Source: Actinomycetota bacterium
GTDB lineage: Bacteria > Actinomycetota > Acidimicrobiia > Acidimicrobiales > Ilumatobacteraceae
NCBI GenBank assembly: GCA_030645495.1
Contig: JAUSLV010000022.1
Coordinates: forward strand, 161,166-225,165
DNA: 64,000 nt
Direction of reading: 5' to 3'
Position 1 is the first letter of the stretch. Every line of letters starts with the position of its first letter. Shown here one piece after another: positions 16,848 to 25,454 of the stretch. Position numbers and translations under genes: made by a program. The notes beneath the pieces were generated by a model. It did no database searches, had not been told where the DNA came from, and saw nothing but the letters and a program-made list of their open reading frames with translations.

Positions 16848-16853
16848 TAGTGT
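16848..16853 (+). promoter_or_regulatory. -10 box of dcd
   Basis: TAGTGT, seven bases before the GTG start at 16861, just beyond the tandem repeats. Confidence 0.45.
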
Positions 16854-16860
16854 CGCCAAC

Positions 16861-17424
16861 GTGATCCTTTCCGACGCGACGCTGCGCGAGCTGATCGGCG
16901 CCGGGCACATCGTGCTCGACCCGTACGACCCCGATCTCGTGCAGCCGGCCAGCGTGGATGTGCGCCTCGGCACCGAGTTCCGGGTGATGCGCAACAGCCG
17001 CCTCACGCACATCGACCCGTTCGAGCCGCAGCACAAGCTGATGGACACCGTCTCGGTGCCGATCGGCGAGCCGTTCATCCTGCACCCGGGCGAGTTCGCG
17101 CTGGGCCACACCGCCGAGATCATCGGCTGCCCGAACGACATCGTCGGCATCGTCAACGGCAAGTCGTCGCTGGGCCGCCTGGGCATCCAGGTGCACGCCA
17201 CCGCGGGCTTCATCGACCCGGGGTTCAAGGGCACCGTCGTGCTCGAACTGAGCAACGTGGCCAACCTGCCGATCCTGCTGCGCCCTGGCATGAAGATCGC
17301 GCAGATGGTGTTCCAGAAGCTGGATCGCCCCGCCGAGCGCCCCTACGGCCATCCCGACCTGAAAAGCAAGTACCAAGGCCAGTCCGGCGCGGTCGCCAGC
17401 AGGTACGACCAGAACACGCTCTAG
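16861..17424 (+). CDS. dcd: dCTP deaminase, bifunctional (dUMP-forming) type
   Basis: The 187-residue protein deaminates dCTP and, in the bifunctional subgroup, also hydrolyses the product to dUMP for thymidylate synthesis. It has the family trimer core NGKSSLGRLGIQVHATAG, then FIDPGFKGTVVLELSNV with the catalytic Glu, and PGMKIAQMVFQKL. The AGFIDPGF form is that of bifunctional actinobacterial and archaeal enzymes rather than the TAHRIDPGW of enterobacterial Dcd. The first residue of the usual EGKSS is Asn here. GTG 16861 gives the normal N terminus (MILSDATLRELI). Confidence 0.93.
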   Translation: MILSDATLRELIGAGHIVLDPYDPDLVQPASVDVRLGTEFRVMRNSRLTHIDPFEPQHKLMDTVSVPIGEPFILHPGEFALGHTAEIIGCPNDIVGIVNGKSSLGRLGIQVHATAGFIDPGFKGTVVLELSNVANLPILLRPGMKIAQMVFQKLDRPAERPYGHPDLKSKYQGQSGAVASRYDQNTL

Positions 17425-17448
17425 CTCGGCGGGGTGCGCTGCCCGTGC

Positions 17449-17499
17449 CATTCCCGAGGGTTTCGGCGCGACCAGGTCACGCCGAAACCCTCGGGAATG
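17449..17499. terminator. Perfect 20-base hairpin; repeated element copy 1
   Basis: CATTCCCGAGGGTTTCGGCG (17449-17468) and CGCCGAAACCCTCGGGAATG (17480-17499) pair perfectly around an 11-base loop. It sits between convergent dcd and the EtfD-like gene, so it probably terminates both. The same 20-base arm recurs at 42986-43005. Confidence 0.7.
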
Positions 17500-17522
17500 T
17501 GCGTGGCGGTCGGGTCAGGGTG

Positions 17523-19781
17523 TTACTGGTCGGCGGCCAGCGGCGTGGGCAGGCTGGCCAACGCACGATCACCGGCTTCGATCGCGTCGAGCAGGTGGAT
17601 CGCGATGTCGGCCACCTTCACGTCGGTCTCTTCCGCTCCCGCGGCCTTCACACCGTCGTCGAGCATGATGTAGCAGAACGGGCAGGCGGTGGCGACGCGG
17701 GTGGCGCCCGTGCTGAGCGCCTCCTTGGCCCGCTCGTCGTTCACCTTGGTGCCGACGTTCTCTTCCATCCACATGCGCGCGCCACCAGCGCCGCAGCACA
17801 TGCCCTTGGTGCCGTTGCGCGGCATCTCGACCACCTGAATGCCCTTGATGCTGCCCACCACCTTGCGCGGCGCCAGGTACACGTCGTTGTGGCGGCCCAG
17901 GTAGCAGCTGTCGTGGTAGGTGAGGCGCTCTTCCAGCGTGGCCTGGCTGACATCGAGTTGGCCCGACGTGATCAGCTGCTCGAGCAGCTGGCTGTGGTGG
18001 ATCACCTCGTAGGTGCCACCGAGCTGCGGGTACTCGTTGGCCAACGTGTTGAAACAGTGCGGGCACTGCGTGATGATCTTGCGCACACCCATGCCGTTGA
18101 GCATCTCGATGTTCGGCATCGCCAGCATCTGGAACAGGTACTCGTTGCCCGAACGGCGGGCAGAGTCGCCCGTGCAGTTCTCGCTGGGGCCGAGGATGGC
18201 GACGCTGATGCCGGCTCGCTTGAGCAGCTTGGCCATCGCCTGGGTGACCTTCTTGTTCTTGTCGTCGAACGAGCCGGCGCAGCCCACCCAGTACAGGTAC
18301 TCGGCTTCGAACGCCTCACCCGGGTCGACCACCTGCACATCGAGATCCTTCGCCCAGTCGGCGCGCTCACCCTGGTTCATGCCCCACGGGTTGCCCTGGT
18401 TCTCCATCGCGCGGTAGGCGTTGCCCAGCTCGGAGGGGAAGTTGCTCTCCATCAGCGACAGGTAGCGGCGCATGTCGAGGATCTTGTCGAGGATCTCGAT
18501 GTTCACCGGGCAGATCTCGTCGCAGGCGCGGCACGTGGTGCAGCTCCAGATCTCTTCAGCGGTGATGCGTTCGAACAGCGAGTTGGACGAGATGGTGATC
18601 TCACCGTCGACCGTGAGCGGCGGGGTGACGTGGCCGTGCGCGGCGCTGGCGGCCATCACCTCGCCGGTCTTCAGCACGATCTCGCGTGGGTCGAGCGGCT
18701 TGCCCGTGGCGTGCGCGGGGCACACGCTGGTGCAACGACCGCACATCGTGCAGGCGTCGGTGTCGAGCAGTTGCTTCCAGGTGAAGTCTTCCACGACGCT
18801 GGCGCCGAAGCTCTCCAGGGAGGTCTCGGTGAGGTTCGGCATCGCGCGCATCGCACCCTTGGGCCGCTCGCGGTCCTTCAGGTACATGTTCAGCGGGCTG
18901 GTGAAGATGTGCCGCAGCATCGTGATCGGCAGCAGCACGAGGAAGGCGGCAAACGCAACCACGTGGGCGCTCCACAGGATCTGGTGCCACAGCGTGAGCG
19001 TGTTCTCGGCCATGCCGTCGAACAAGTTGCTGAGCGGGTAGCCGATGAAGCTGAACTTCTCGTGATCGGGCTGGCCCACCTCGGCGATGCGGAACGCTTC
19101 GGCGAAGAACCCGCTGACGCCGATGACGAAGAAGACCGCGAGGATCAGCGCGTGCTCGGGCTTGGTCTTGATGCGGATGCGGTACGGGCGCTGCACGTAG
19201 CGGCGCACGATGGCCCACACGATGCCCACGAGGAACACCAGGCCGGCGAGATCGCCGAAGAAGCTGTAGGCCCTGTACACGTCGCCGTGCAGGAACTTGA
19301 GGCTCTCGGGCAGCTGGTGATCCACCTCGAGCATCGTGGTGACGCCCAGCAAGGCCATGAAGCCGAAGTAGATCAGCGAGTGCATCAGGCCGGCGCCCGC
19401 ATCGCGCAGCAGCGTCTGCATGTACGCACCGGCGCGGAAGTCCTTCAGGCGCTGCACGGCGTTCTTCTTGGTGAGGTTGCGCTTGTCGGGGGCGCCACGC
19501 TCCCAGTTGCGCACGCGCTGCGAGAACGCGAACGCGCCCCAGATCAGCAGCACCGGGATGACGGTGTAGAACGCCACCTGCAACGCGCCGGGGATGCCCT
19601 CGAACACCTCGCGGTTGGGGGTCTTCTCGTCGTGCCACTTCGTGAACTGGGGGATGATGCCCGAGGCGAGGGTGAAGACACCCATGAAGATGCCCAAGGC
19701 GATCGCCAGCTGGTGCGGCTTGAACCGCTTCAGGAACGGGCCCTTGGGGGCGTCGGGCGCAGGAGACGTGTGCGTGCTCAT
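17523..19781 (-). CDS. etfD: EtfD/FadF-like iron-sulfur membrane oxidoreductase (ETF:menaquinone type)
   Basis: The 752-residue protein has about six N-terminal membrane helices (residues ~25-310, NarI-like). Two 4Fe-4S motifs follow (CTMCGRCTSVCP and CTTCRACDEICP, ~375-470), then two cysteine-rich CCG domains with HDSCYLGRHND and MCCGAGGARMWMEE. This order matches the heterodisulfide-reductase-related EtfD family, which in mycobacteria is linked to passing electrons from electron-transfer flavoprotein to menaquinone during fatty-acid oxidation. No etfAB genes are in the window. ATG 19781 starts the frame. The gene is the last of a minus-strand series and converges on dcd across the hairpin. 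Confidence 0.8.
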   Translation of the reverse strand: MSTHTSPAPDAPKGPFLKRFKPHQLAIALGIFMGVFTLASGIIPQFTKWHDEKTPNREVFEGIPGALQVAFYTVIPVLLIWGAFAFSQRVRNWERGAPDKRNLTKKNAVQRLKDFRAGAYMQTLLRDAGAGLMHSLIYFGFMALLGVTTMLEVDHQLPESLKFLHGDVYRAYSFFGDLAGLVFLVGIVWAIVRRYVQRPYRIRIKTKPEHALILAVFFVIGVSGFFAEAFRIAEVGQPDHEKFSFIGYPLSNLFDGMAENTLTLWHQILWSAHVVAFAAFLVLLPITMLRHIFTSPLNMYLKDRERPKGAMRAMPNLTETSLESFGASVVEDFTWKQLLDTDACTMCGRCTSVCPAHATGKPLDPREIVLKTGEVMAASAAHGHVTPPLTVDGEITISSNSLFERITAEEIWSCTTCRACDEICPVNIEILDKILDMRRYLSLMESNFPSELGNAYRAMENQGNPWGMNQGERADWAKDLDVQVVDPGEAFEAEYLYWVGCAGSFDDKNKKVTQAMAKLLKRAGISVAILGPSENCTGDSARRSGNEYLFQMLAMPNIEMLNGMGVRKIITQCPHCFNTLANEYPQLGGTYEVIHHSQLLEQLITSGQLDVSQATLEERLTYHDSCYLGRHNDVYLAPRKVVGSIKGIQVVEMPRNGTKGMCCGAGGARMWMEENVGTKVNDERAKEALSTGATRVATACPFCYIMLDDGVKAAGAEETDVKVADIAIHLLDAIEAGDRALASLPTPLAADQ

Positions 19782-19852
19782 AGCGCTAGCAACCCTAGTT
19801 CGCGAGGTGCCGCGCGGTCGCCTCCGTGCTCAGCGCGGCGCGACCGGAAGGA

Positions 19853-20728
19853 TCAGGGCGTGCTGCCCTTGGTGGCCAGCAGGTTGGCGCACAGGTTGGT
19901 GACGTACTGGTGGGCCGCCGACTGATCGGCCGCCACCGGTAGGTAGGCACCGAGGAACGCGCGGTAGTCGGGGTCGCGCACCAGCGCGTCGTAGTCGACC
20001 TCGCCGTTGCTGTCGGTGTACTGCGCCACCACGTCGGTGTACCGCAAGTACCACGTGGCGGTGAACGCCGCCCAGCGATCGATGGCATCGACCACCACGG
20101 CGCCGGCGTTGCCGGGCAGCGGCTTGATCGCGGCAATCACGTCGTCGCGGCCGAGCCCGAACTTCTCGAACTCGTAGGTCTTGCCCCACGCCTCCATGCA
20201 CACGTCGCCGAAGTCTTCGTAGTAGTCGGCCGGGTCGCCATACATCGGGTCGGGTACGAAGCCGTCTTTCGCGCGCAGCCACGCGTCGATCTCGGCAGGG
20301 CCGGCGGTGACCGGGGTGGCGGAGGACGGCTCGGTTGCCGGCGTGGTGGCGGCCGGCTGGCCCTGCGCCGTGGTGGCTGGGTTGGCGGAGGTGGCCGTGG
20401 CGCACTGCACCTGTGGCACCGCGATCACGTCGCCCGGGAAGATGGGTTGCTCGATGGTGGCCCACCCGTTGGCCGCGGCAATGGCCGGGGCGGTGGTGCA
20501 GAACTCGGTGGCGATGGCCCACAGCGAATCGCCACCGGCCACGGTGTACGACATGGTGGGGCCGCCGGCGGTGGGTTGCACCTGGGCCTCGCCCGGGCCG
20601 GGCTGGCCGGCGGCAACGGTGGTGCCCGCGCCGAGTGCGTTGGCGACAGCCGTGTCGTCGCCCCCTTTGCCGCAGGCGACGAGCGAGACGAGGCAGGGGG
20701 CCAACAAGAACACGCCGCGACGGAGCAT
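19853..20728 (-). CDS. LysM-domain lipoprotein (paralogue A)
   Basis: The 291-residue precursor has a lipobox (VSLVAC, Cys19), a Gly/Ala/Thr-rich linker and a LysM-like region (MSYTVAGGDSLWAIATEF through FPGDVIAVPQ, ~58-108). After a second linker comes a ~140-residue helical C-terminal domain ending LCANLLATKGSTP. LysM binds peptidoglycan N-acetylglucosamine, so it should sit on the outer face of the membrane, touching the wall. The C-terminal domain is shared with the adjacent paralogue and unassigned. ATG 20728 is chosen because it begins the signal peptide; a GTG at 20755 is in frame. Confidence 0.75.
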   Translation of the reverse strand: MLRRGVFLLAPCLVSLVACGKGGDDTAVANALGAGTTVAAGQPGPGEAQVQPTAGGPTMSYTVAGGDSLWAIATEFCTTAPAIAAANGWATIEQPIFPGDVIAVPQVQCATATSANPATTAQGQPAATTPATEPSSATPVTAGPAEIDAWLRAKDGFVPDPMYGDPADYYEDFGDVCMEAWGKTYEFEKFGLGRDDVIAAIKPLPGNAGAVVVDAIDRWAAFTATWYLRYTDVVAQYTDSNGEVDYDALVRDPDYRAFLGAYLPVAADQSAAHQYVTNLCANLLATKGSTP

Positions 20729-20792
20729 GAGGCGAGCGTACCGGGTGGGTGTCACAGGGTCCGGGCAACGCAGGCGCGCCCGAGGGATGGCG

Positions 20793-21602
20793 TCAGGGCG
20801 TGGAGCCGCGCGTGGTGAACAGGTCGGCGCACAGGTCCGTCACGAAGAACTTGGCCGCGAACTGCTCGTCGTCCACGAACTCGTACGCCTCCAGCAGCGT
20901 GAGGTACTCGGGGTCGGAGAAGAGCACCCGGTAGAACGTGTCGGTGTTCGGGTACATCGGGTACTCGGCCTCGATGCGGCCGCGCACGTCGGCGTACACC
21001 GGGTACCACTTCGAGGAGAACACCACCCACGCGTCGATCTCCGCGACCAGCGCGGACGGTATCGACCCCGGCAACGGCTCGAGCGCGGCCATCACCGACG
21101 CCTTGCTGGCACCCTGCACGGCGAACGAATGCGCCGCCCAGTAGGCGGCGTAGCAATCCGGACCCCAGTTCACGTGGTCGACGGTGTTGGGGTCGAACGG
21201 GTTGGTGACCACGCCGTCGCTGACGTAGAGCTCGAGGTACTTGTTCATCACGATCGTGGTGGACGTGGTGACCACCGGGCAGCCGGGGGCGGGGATCTGG
21301 ATCGTCTGGCCGGGCAGGATCACGTGCTGCAGGCCGTCGCTCCAGCCGTTCAGCGTGGCGATCTCGGCGGCGCTCGTGCAGAAGTCGTCGGCGATCCGCG
21401 ACAGCGCATCGCCACTGACCACCGTGTAGGCGAGCGGCGCAAGGGTGGTGGTGGTGGTCGCTTCCACCGTCGTCTGCACGAAGGTGTTGAACGCGAGCGT
21501 GGTGGATTGCGTGGTGCTGCCGTCGTCGCTGCACGCGGACAGTGCCGTGGGCACGGCGAACGCGGCGACTGTCAGCAGCGCCCCGAGGAGTCGCCGCAAC
21601 AC
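20793..21602 (-). CDS. LysM-domain lipoprotein (paralogue B)
   Basis: The 269-residue precursor has a lipobox (TALSAC, Cys24), a Thr-rich linker, a LysM-like region (LAYTVVSGDALSRIADDF to ILPGQTIQIPAPG) and the same helical C-terminal domain as its neighbour, ending LCADLFTTRGSTP. It lies 64 bases upstream of paralogue A on the same strand, the pattern of a tandem duplication followed by divergence. GTG 21602 is the only start that leaves a clean signal peptide and avoids overlap with the upstream gene, which ends at 21623. Confidence 0.74.
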   Translation of the reverse strand: MLRRLLGALLTVAAFAVPTALSACSDDGSTTQSTTLAFNTFVQTTVEATTTTTLAPLAYTVVSGDALSRIADDFCTSAAEIATLNGWSDGLQHVILPGQTIQIPAPGCPVVTTSTTIVMNKYLELYVSDGVVTNPFDPNTVDHVNWGPDCYAAYWAAHSFAVQGASKASVMAALEPLPGSIPSALVAEIDAWVVFSSKWYPVYADVRGRIEAEYPMYPNTDTFYRVLFSDPEYLTLLEAYEFVDDEQFAAKFFVTDLCADLFTTRGSTP

Positions 21603-21622
21603 GAGTTGGGTTCGTTCGGCCG

Positions 21623-22048
21623 TCAGCCGAAGTACTGGCGGTCGAGTTCGCGGATGCGGCCGGCGAGGGTGGCCAGCAGCTTGTGCGACAGCGCCGGCAC
21701 ATCGTCGAGCACGCCCATGAAGTGCCGCTGGTCGAGCAGCAACAGCACACAGTCGGTCTCGCACACCACGGTGGCGGTGCGCGGGCCGTGATCGAGAAGG
21801 CTGAGCTCGCCGACGACGGTGCCCGGGCCGAGCGCGTTGACCTTCTTGCCGTTGCGCTTCACGCTGACGGAGCCTTCGAGCACGATGAAGGCTTCGCGGC
21901 CGGTTTGGCCCTGGTCGACGATCAGCGAGCCCGCGGGCATGCTGATCTCGTCGCTCGCCTTGGCGATCTTCTCCAGGTCCTTGGTGGAGCAGCCCTGGAA
22001 CAGGGTGACGTTGCGCAGGTGCTCGAGGTACGCCTTCTTGCTTGCCAT
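21623..22048 (-). CDS. Stand-alone cyclic-nucleotide-binding (CAP_ED) domain protein
   Basis: The 141-residue protein is almost entirely one cyclic-nucleotide-binding fold: LFQGCSTKDLEKIAKASDE, then the beta-roll (VDQGQTGREAFIVLEGSVSV), and the phosphate-binding-cassette region (VVGELSLLDHGPRTATVVCE). The cassette keeps GE but replaces the usual Arg-Ser/Thr-Ala with RTATV, which can still bind nucleotide. There is no DNA-binding domain, so it is not a Crp-type regulator by itself. It may act on a partner protein. A TATACG element lies upstream of ATG 22048. Downstream are the two LysM lipoproteins. Confidence 0.8.
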   Translation of the reverse strand: MASKKAYLEHLRNVTLFQGCSTKDLEKIAKASDEISMPAGSLIVDQGQTGREAFIVLEGSVSVKRNGKKVNALGPGTVVGELSLLDHGPRTATVVCETDCVLLLLDQRHFMGVLDDVPALSHKLLATLAGRIRELDRQYFG

Positions 22049-22148
22049 GCCTGCAGCGTATACCCCTCGTGAACTCGTGCACGCGGCACGGGGCGCGCGT
22101 GGCCGGTCGTGGGTCCCTGGGCCAGGTGGCCGGCGCCACCGCCGCAGG

Positions 22149-23555
22149 TCAGGAGCCGGCCGGCAGCACCACGCTGGCGACGAGACCGCTGCGGTCGTGG
22201 CGGTTGTTCAGCTCGACGCGACCGCCGCTCAACTGAGCGAGGTGTTGCACCACCGCGAGGCCGATGCCCGACCCCCCGTGCGGTGCGTCGGGCGCCCGCC
22301 AGAACCGGTCGAAGGCCTGCGCGAGGTGCTCGGGTTTCATGCCCGGCCCTTCGTCGATGACGCGAATGGCGATGCCCTCGGCCACCTGCGCGGCGGTGAT
22401 CGTGATGGTGTCGCCGTCGCGGGCGACGCCGAGCGCGTTGTCGACGTAGTTGTCGATGATCTGCTCGAGCGCGTTCGGCACGGCGAGCGCGTGCAAACCG
22501 TCGTGCGCGCTGTTGGTGAGGCCGATGCCGCGCTCGGCCGCGAACGGCCCCCACACCTCGGCCCGGTCACGCACCATCGCGGTCACGTCCACCATGACGC
22601 GTTCCGGGTCGGTGCCGTCGCTGCGGGCGATCATCAAAAGGCCCTCCACCACCCGCTGCAGCCGCTCGGTCTCCGCTCCGGCGGCCTCGATACGGTCGCG
22701 TGCGCCCTCCGGGTCGTTGTCGACCATCGTCGCCGCCCGCTCGAGTTGCAGGCGCAATGCCGTGAGCGGGGTGCGCAGTTGGTGCGATGCATCGCCGGCG
22801 AAGGCCCGCTGCTTGGCGACCAGGCCGGCGATGCGTCCGGTCATCGAGTTGAACGAGCGGGCCAAGCTGCGGATCTCCTTCGGGCCGCGTTCGTCGTCGG
22901 CGCGCTCGGTGAAATTGCCGGCCGCGAGGTGCTCGGTGCTGCGCTGCAGCCGCCGCAGCGGCGAGGTGATGCTCACCGCCATGAAGATCGCGGCCAGGAT
23001 GGCACCCACGAGCGAGATGCCGAACACGAGCAGCAGGCCGCGGACCTTCTCGTCGGAGCGATCGTCGATCACCGACGCTGGGAACGTGATGCGCACGACT
23101 CCCACCACCGCGGCGCCCGACAACACCGGCACGGCGACGTACACGAGGTTGCCGCCGGCGGTGTCGGAGGGGCGCTCACCGGAGGCCGGCCGGCGCTGCA
23201 GGGCTTCCACGACCTCCGGCCGGCTGCTGAAGTCCTCACCCTCCACGTCTTCCTTGCGATTGGTGGACAGCAGCAGCTTGCCGTTCGCATCGATGATCAC
23301 CACCCTGGATCCGTCGTTCGCAGGGCTGGCGACGTACAGGTCGATCGTGGTCTGCAGGTCGGCGAGCGTCTCGGCGCCAGACTCCTTCGCCAGCAGGTTC
23401 TCCGACGCACCGGCGAGGATGAAGGCGTCGCGCTGCAACGTGGCCACCAGCCGCTCGCTCTCCATCCGCCGCAGGTAGCCCGCCAACGGCACGTCCTGAG
23501 CCACGAGCACCATCGTGATCAGGCCGGTCATCGCCAGCAGCAGCCGCCACTTCAT
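22149..23555 (-). CDS. Sensor histidine kinase
   Basis: The 468-residue kinase has a first membrane helix (residues 4-20), an extracytoplasmic domain (~25-170), a second helix (~173-197) and a HAMP-like linker. Then come a dimerisation domain with phospho-acceptor His258 in GDASHQLRTPLTAL and a catalytic ATPase with N, G1 (DEGPGM), F and G2 (GGSGIGLAVV) boxes. It should sense an external signal and phosphorylate the response regulator encoded just upstream. ATG 23555 overlaps that gene's stop by four bases (ATGA), so the pair is translationally coupled. Signal unknown. Confidence 0.9.
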   Translation of the reverse strand: MKWRLLLAMTGLITMVLVAQDVPLAGYLRRMESERLVATLQRDAFILAGASENLLAKESGAETLADLQTTIDLYVASPANDGSRVVIIDANGKLLLSTNRKEDVEGEDFSSRPEVVEALQRRPASGERPSDTAGGNLVYVAVPVLSGAAVVGVVRITFPASVIDDRSDEKVRGLLLVFGISLVGAILAAIFMAVSITSPLRRLQRSTEHLAAGNFTERADDERGPKEIRSLARSFNSMTGRIAGLVAKQRAFAGDASHQLRTPLTALRLQLERAATMVDNDPEGARDRIEAAGAETERLQRVVEGLLMIARSDGTDPERVMVDVTAMVRDRAEVWGPFAAERGIGLTNSAHDGLHALAVPNALEQIIDNYVDNALGVARDGDTITITAAQVAEGIAIRVIDEGPGMKPEHLAQAFDRFWRAPDAPHGGSGIGLAVVQHLAQLSGGRVELNNRHDRSGLVASVVLPAGS

Positions 23556-24232
23556 GCGGGTGGCTCGAGCCGAAACCCAACACCCCGCACGGCCTGGATC
23601 CACTCGTGCTGGCCGAGCTTCTTGCGCAACGAGGCGACGTGCGCGTCGACGGTCTTGGTGGGGCCGTACCAGTGCGCGTCCCACACGTTCTCGAGGATTT
23701 CGGTACGCGTGCGCACGGCACCGATGTCGGTGGCCAGGAAGGCCAGCAGGTCGAACTCCTTGGCGGTGAGTTGCGTCTCGACGCCGTTCACGTGTACCCG
23801 CCGCGTGCGGCGATCGAGCTGCAGCGCGCCGATCAGCTGTGGCTGGCTGGTGAGATCGACGACCGGAGCGTCGGCGGGTTGTTCGACGGTGCGTCGGCCG
23901 ACCGCGCGGATGCGAGCGACGAGTTCGCGGAAGCTGAACGGCTTGGTGACGTAGTCGTCGGCACCCAGCTCGAGGCCCAACACGCGATCGAACTCCTCGG
24001 CACGGGCCGTGAGCATGATGATCGGTGCTGTGGTGCGCTGGCGCAGCTGGCGGCAGACGTCGCGCCCGTCCATGTCGGGCAGGCCGAGATCCAGCAGCAC
24101 CATGTCGTAGCCGCTGGCCGCGAGCGCGGCGGCACCGTTGGCCGCGTGGGCCACCTCGAAGCCTTCAGCTGTCAGCCCCTCGACCACGCTGTCCGCGATC
24201 GAGCGGTCGTCCTCCACCAGCAGGATCTTCAC
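23552..24232 (-). CDS. OmpR/PhoB-family response regulator
   Basis: The 226-residue protein has a receiver domain (acidic pair E7-D8-D9, phospho-acceptor Asp48 in LLDLGLPDMDG, conserved Lys in YVTKPFS) and a C-terminal winged-helix DNA-binding domain (LTAKEFDLLAFL, then TVDAHVASLRKKLG and VRGVGFRL). It is the partner of the overlapping histidine kinase gene. The GTG start at 24232 gives the normal MKILLVEDD opening. It is divergent from the secreted protein gene at 24401, which it might control. Confidence 0.93.
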   Translation of the reverse strand: MKILLVEDDRSIADSVVEGLTAEGFEVAHAANGAAALAASGYDMVLLDLGLPDMDGRDVCRQLRQRTTAPIIMLTARAEEFDRVLGLELGADDYVTKPFSFRELVARIRAVGRRTVEQPADAPVVDLTSQPQLIGALQLDRRTRRVHVNGVETQLTAKEFDLLAFLATDIGAVRTRTEILENVWDAHWYGPTKTVDAHVASLRKKLGQHEWIQAVRGVGFRLEPPA

Positions 24233-24354
24233 CCGACCATTGTGACGTGCCGCTCGCCGACTCCGTGACCGGCAGTGTGGTGAACGGCGGAATTGGACGA
24301 ATCTTGGACGAACCCGAGGTGTATCGCTGACGTCTGGTTCCTTACGCTGGAGGT

Positions 24355-24384
24355 GTTCGGATCCATGTCGTTCGGATCCATGTC
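24355..24384. repeat. Perfect tandem 15-base duplication
   Basis: GTTCGGATCCATGTC occurs twice back to back (24355-24369, 24370-24384), just before the GTG start at 24401. It lies in the probable 5' leader of the downstream gene. Each copy contains an in-frame ATG, which complicates the choice of start. Confidence 0.8.
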
Positions 24385-24400
24385 AGGCGCAGGGGTGGTC

Positions 24401-25036
24401 GTGAAAGCTCGCATCGCAACAGTCCTGTCGCTCGCCGGAGTGCTCAGCGCCGGTTCGGCCGCGGCACTGGTGAACCAGCAAGTCTTGCGCGACACCGAGT
24501 CGGCTACCCCGGGTCGGTCGGTCGACTCGATCGTGCAGTCGCAGTTCCCGTCCAATGTCGTCGTCGAGCCCGGGCAGCAGGCGCCGGCCGCCACGCAGGC
24601 CGTCTACCTGGTGGGCACGGCAGGGGCGGTCACGCTCGATATCGCCAACGACGCGCTCACGGTGGTGGACGTCGTGGCCAACGACGGCTGGACAGTGGTG
24701 AGTGCGGAGAGCGAAGACCCCGGCGCGATCGAAGTGACGCTGCGGTCCGGTACCGCGGAAGTCGAATTCCACGCCGCCCTGATCTTCGGCGTGGTCAACA
24801 CGTCGTTCGAGACGAAGGATCTGGCGCCCACCACCACCGCCCATTCGGCGCCACCCATCACTACCGGTGGCCCCGTGCCCACTACTCCCGAGCATGATGA
24901 CGGCGAGGGCAGTGGCCCCGCGACCACCACTTCGCCCACCACCACCACCGCTCCCTCCCAGCCCCACGGCGGCGACGACAACGGCGATGACGACGACGAC
25001 GACGGTGACGACGATCATGAGTCGGACGACGACTGA
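24401..25036 (+). CDS. Secreted protein with acidic Asp-rich tail
   Basis: The 211-residue precursor opens with a signal peptide (VKARIATVLSLAGVLSAGSA). A short globular region (~70-150) of beta-strand character follows (AVTLDIANDALTVVDVVAN onward), then a Thr/Pro/Ser linker and a terminal run dominated by Asp (from about residue 190). The tail could bind calcium or other cations, but that is inference. I do not recognise the family. GTG 24401 has AGGGG five bases upstream and gives the cleanest signal peptide; ATGs at 24365 and 24380 lie in the tandem repeat. Convergent with vapC. Confidence 0.65.
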   Translation: MKARIATVLSLAGVLSAGSAAALVNQQVLRDTESATPGRSVDSIVQSQFPSNVVVEPGQQAPAATQAVYLVGTAGAVTLDIANDALTVVDVVANDGWTVVSAESEDPGAIEVTLRSGTAEVEFHAALIFGVVNTSFETKDLAPTTTAHSAPPITTGGPVPTTPEHDDGEGSGPATTTSPTTTTAPSQPHGGDDNGDDDDDDGDDDHESDDD

Positions 25037-25046
25037 CGCGACGACG

Positions 25047-25454
25047 TCAGGCGGCGAGTGAGCCTGGCGCCTCGCTGATCCCCATCACCGCGGCGATGGC
25101 CGCAAGGTCGCGATCGGCGTGCAGCAGGGGGTGCCCCGCGCGCAGCGCCATCGCCGCGATCAGGCAATCGATCAGGCCTCGCGGCGTGATGCCGACGGCT
25201 CGGCAACGGTGGTAGAGGTCGCACGCCGCGTCGAAGTCGTCGCGCGGCTGCACCAGCTCGACCGCGAAGCCCTCCAGTAGCCGCCGTAGCTCGGCCAGCT
25301 CGTGCTTCGAGCGAGCGCCGGTGAGCAGCTCGGCACGCACCGGCTCGAGCAGGATCACCGTGTCGTCATCGACGGCGGCGAGGAGTGCGAGGTGGCTGGG
25401 CGAGCCGGTGCGGCGGAGGTACTCGACCCATGCGGACGTGTCAGCGACCAGCAC
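25047..25454 (-). CDS. vapC: VapC-type PIN-domain ribonuclease toxin
   Basis: The 135-residue protein has the PIN fold with its acidic quartet: VADTSAWVEYLR at the start, ILLEPVRAELLTG, then LIDCLIAAMALRAG and HADRDLAAIA. VapC toxins cleave specific RNAs and are neutralised by the cognate VapB. The gene follows vapB with a 14-base overlap, the normal toxin-after-antitoxin order. Length is typical and all expected acidic residues are visible, so it should be functional. Confidence 0.9.
   Translation of the reverse strand: MLVADTSAWVEYLRRTGSPSHLALLAAVDDDTVILLEPVRAELLTGARSKHELAELRRLLEGFAVELVQPRDDFDAACDLYHRCRAVGITPRGLIDCLIAAMALRAGHPLLHADRDLAAIAAVMGISEAPGSLAA

Noticed and set aside
17445..19925. 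826-codon plus-strand open frame
   Set aside because: It is the antisense shadow of the EtfD-like gene; the translation is His/Arg/Val-rich without domains.
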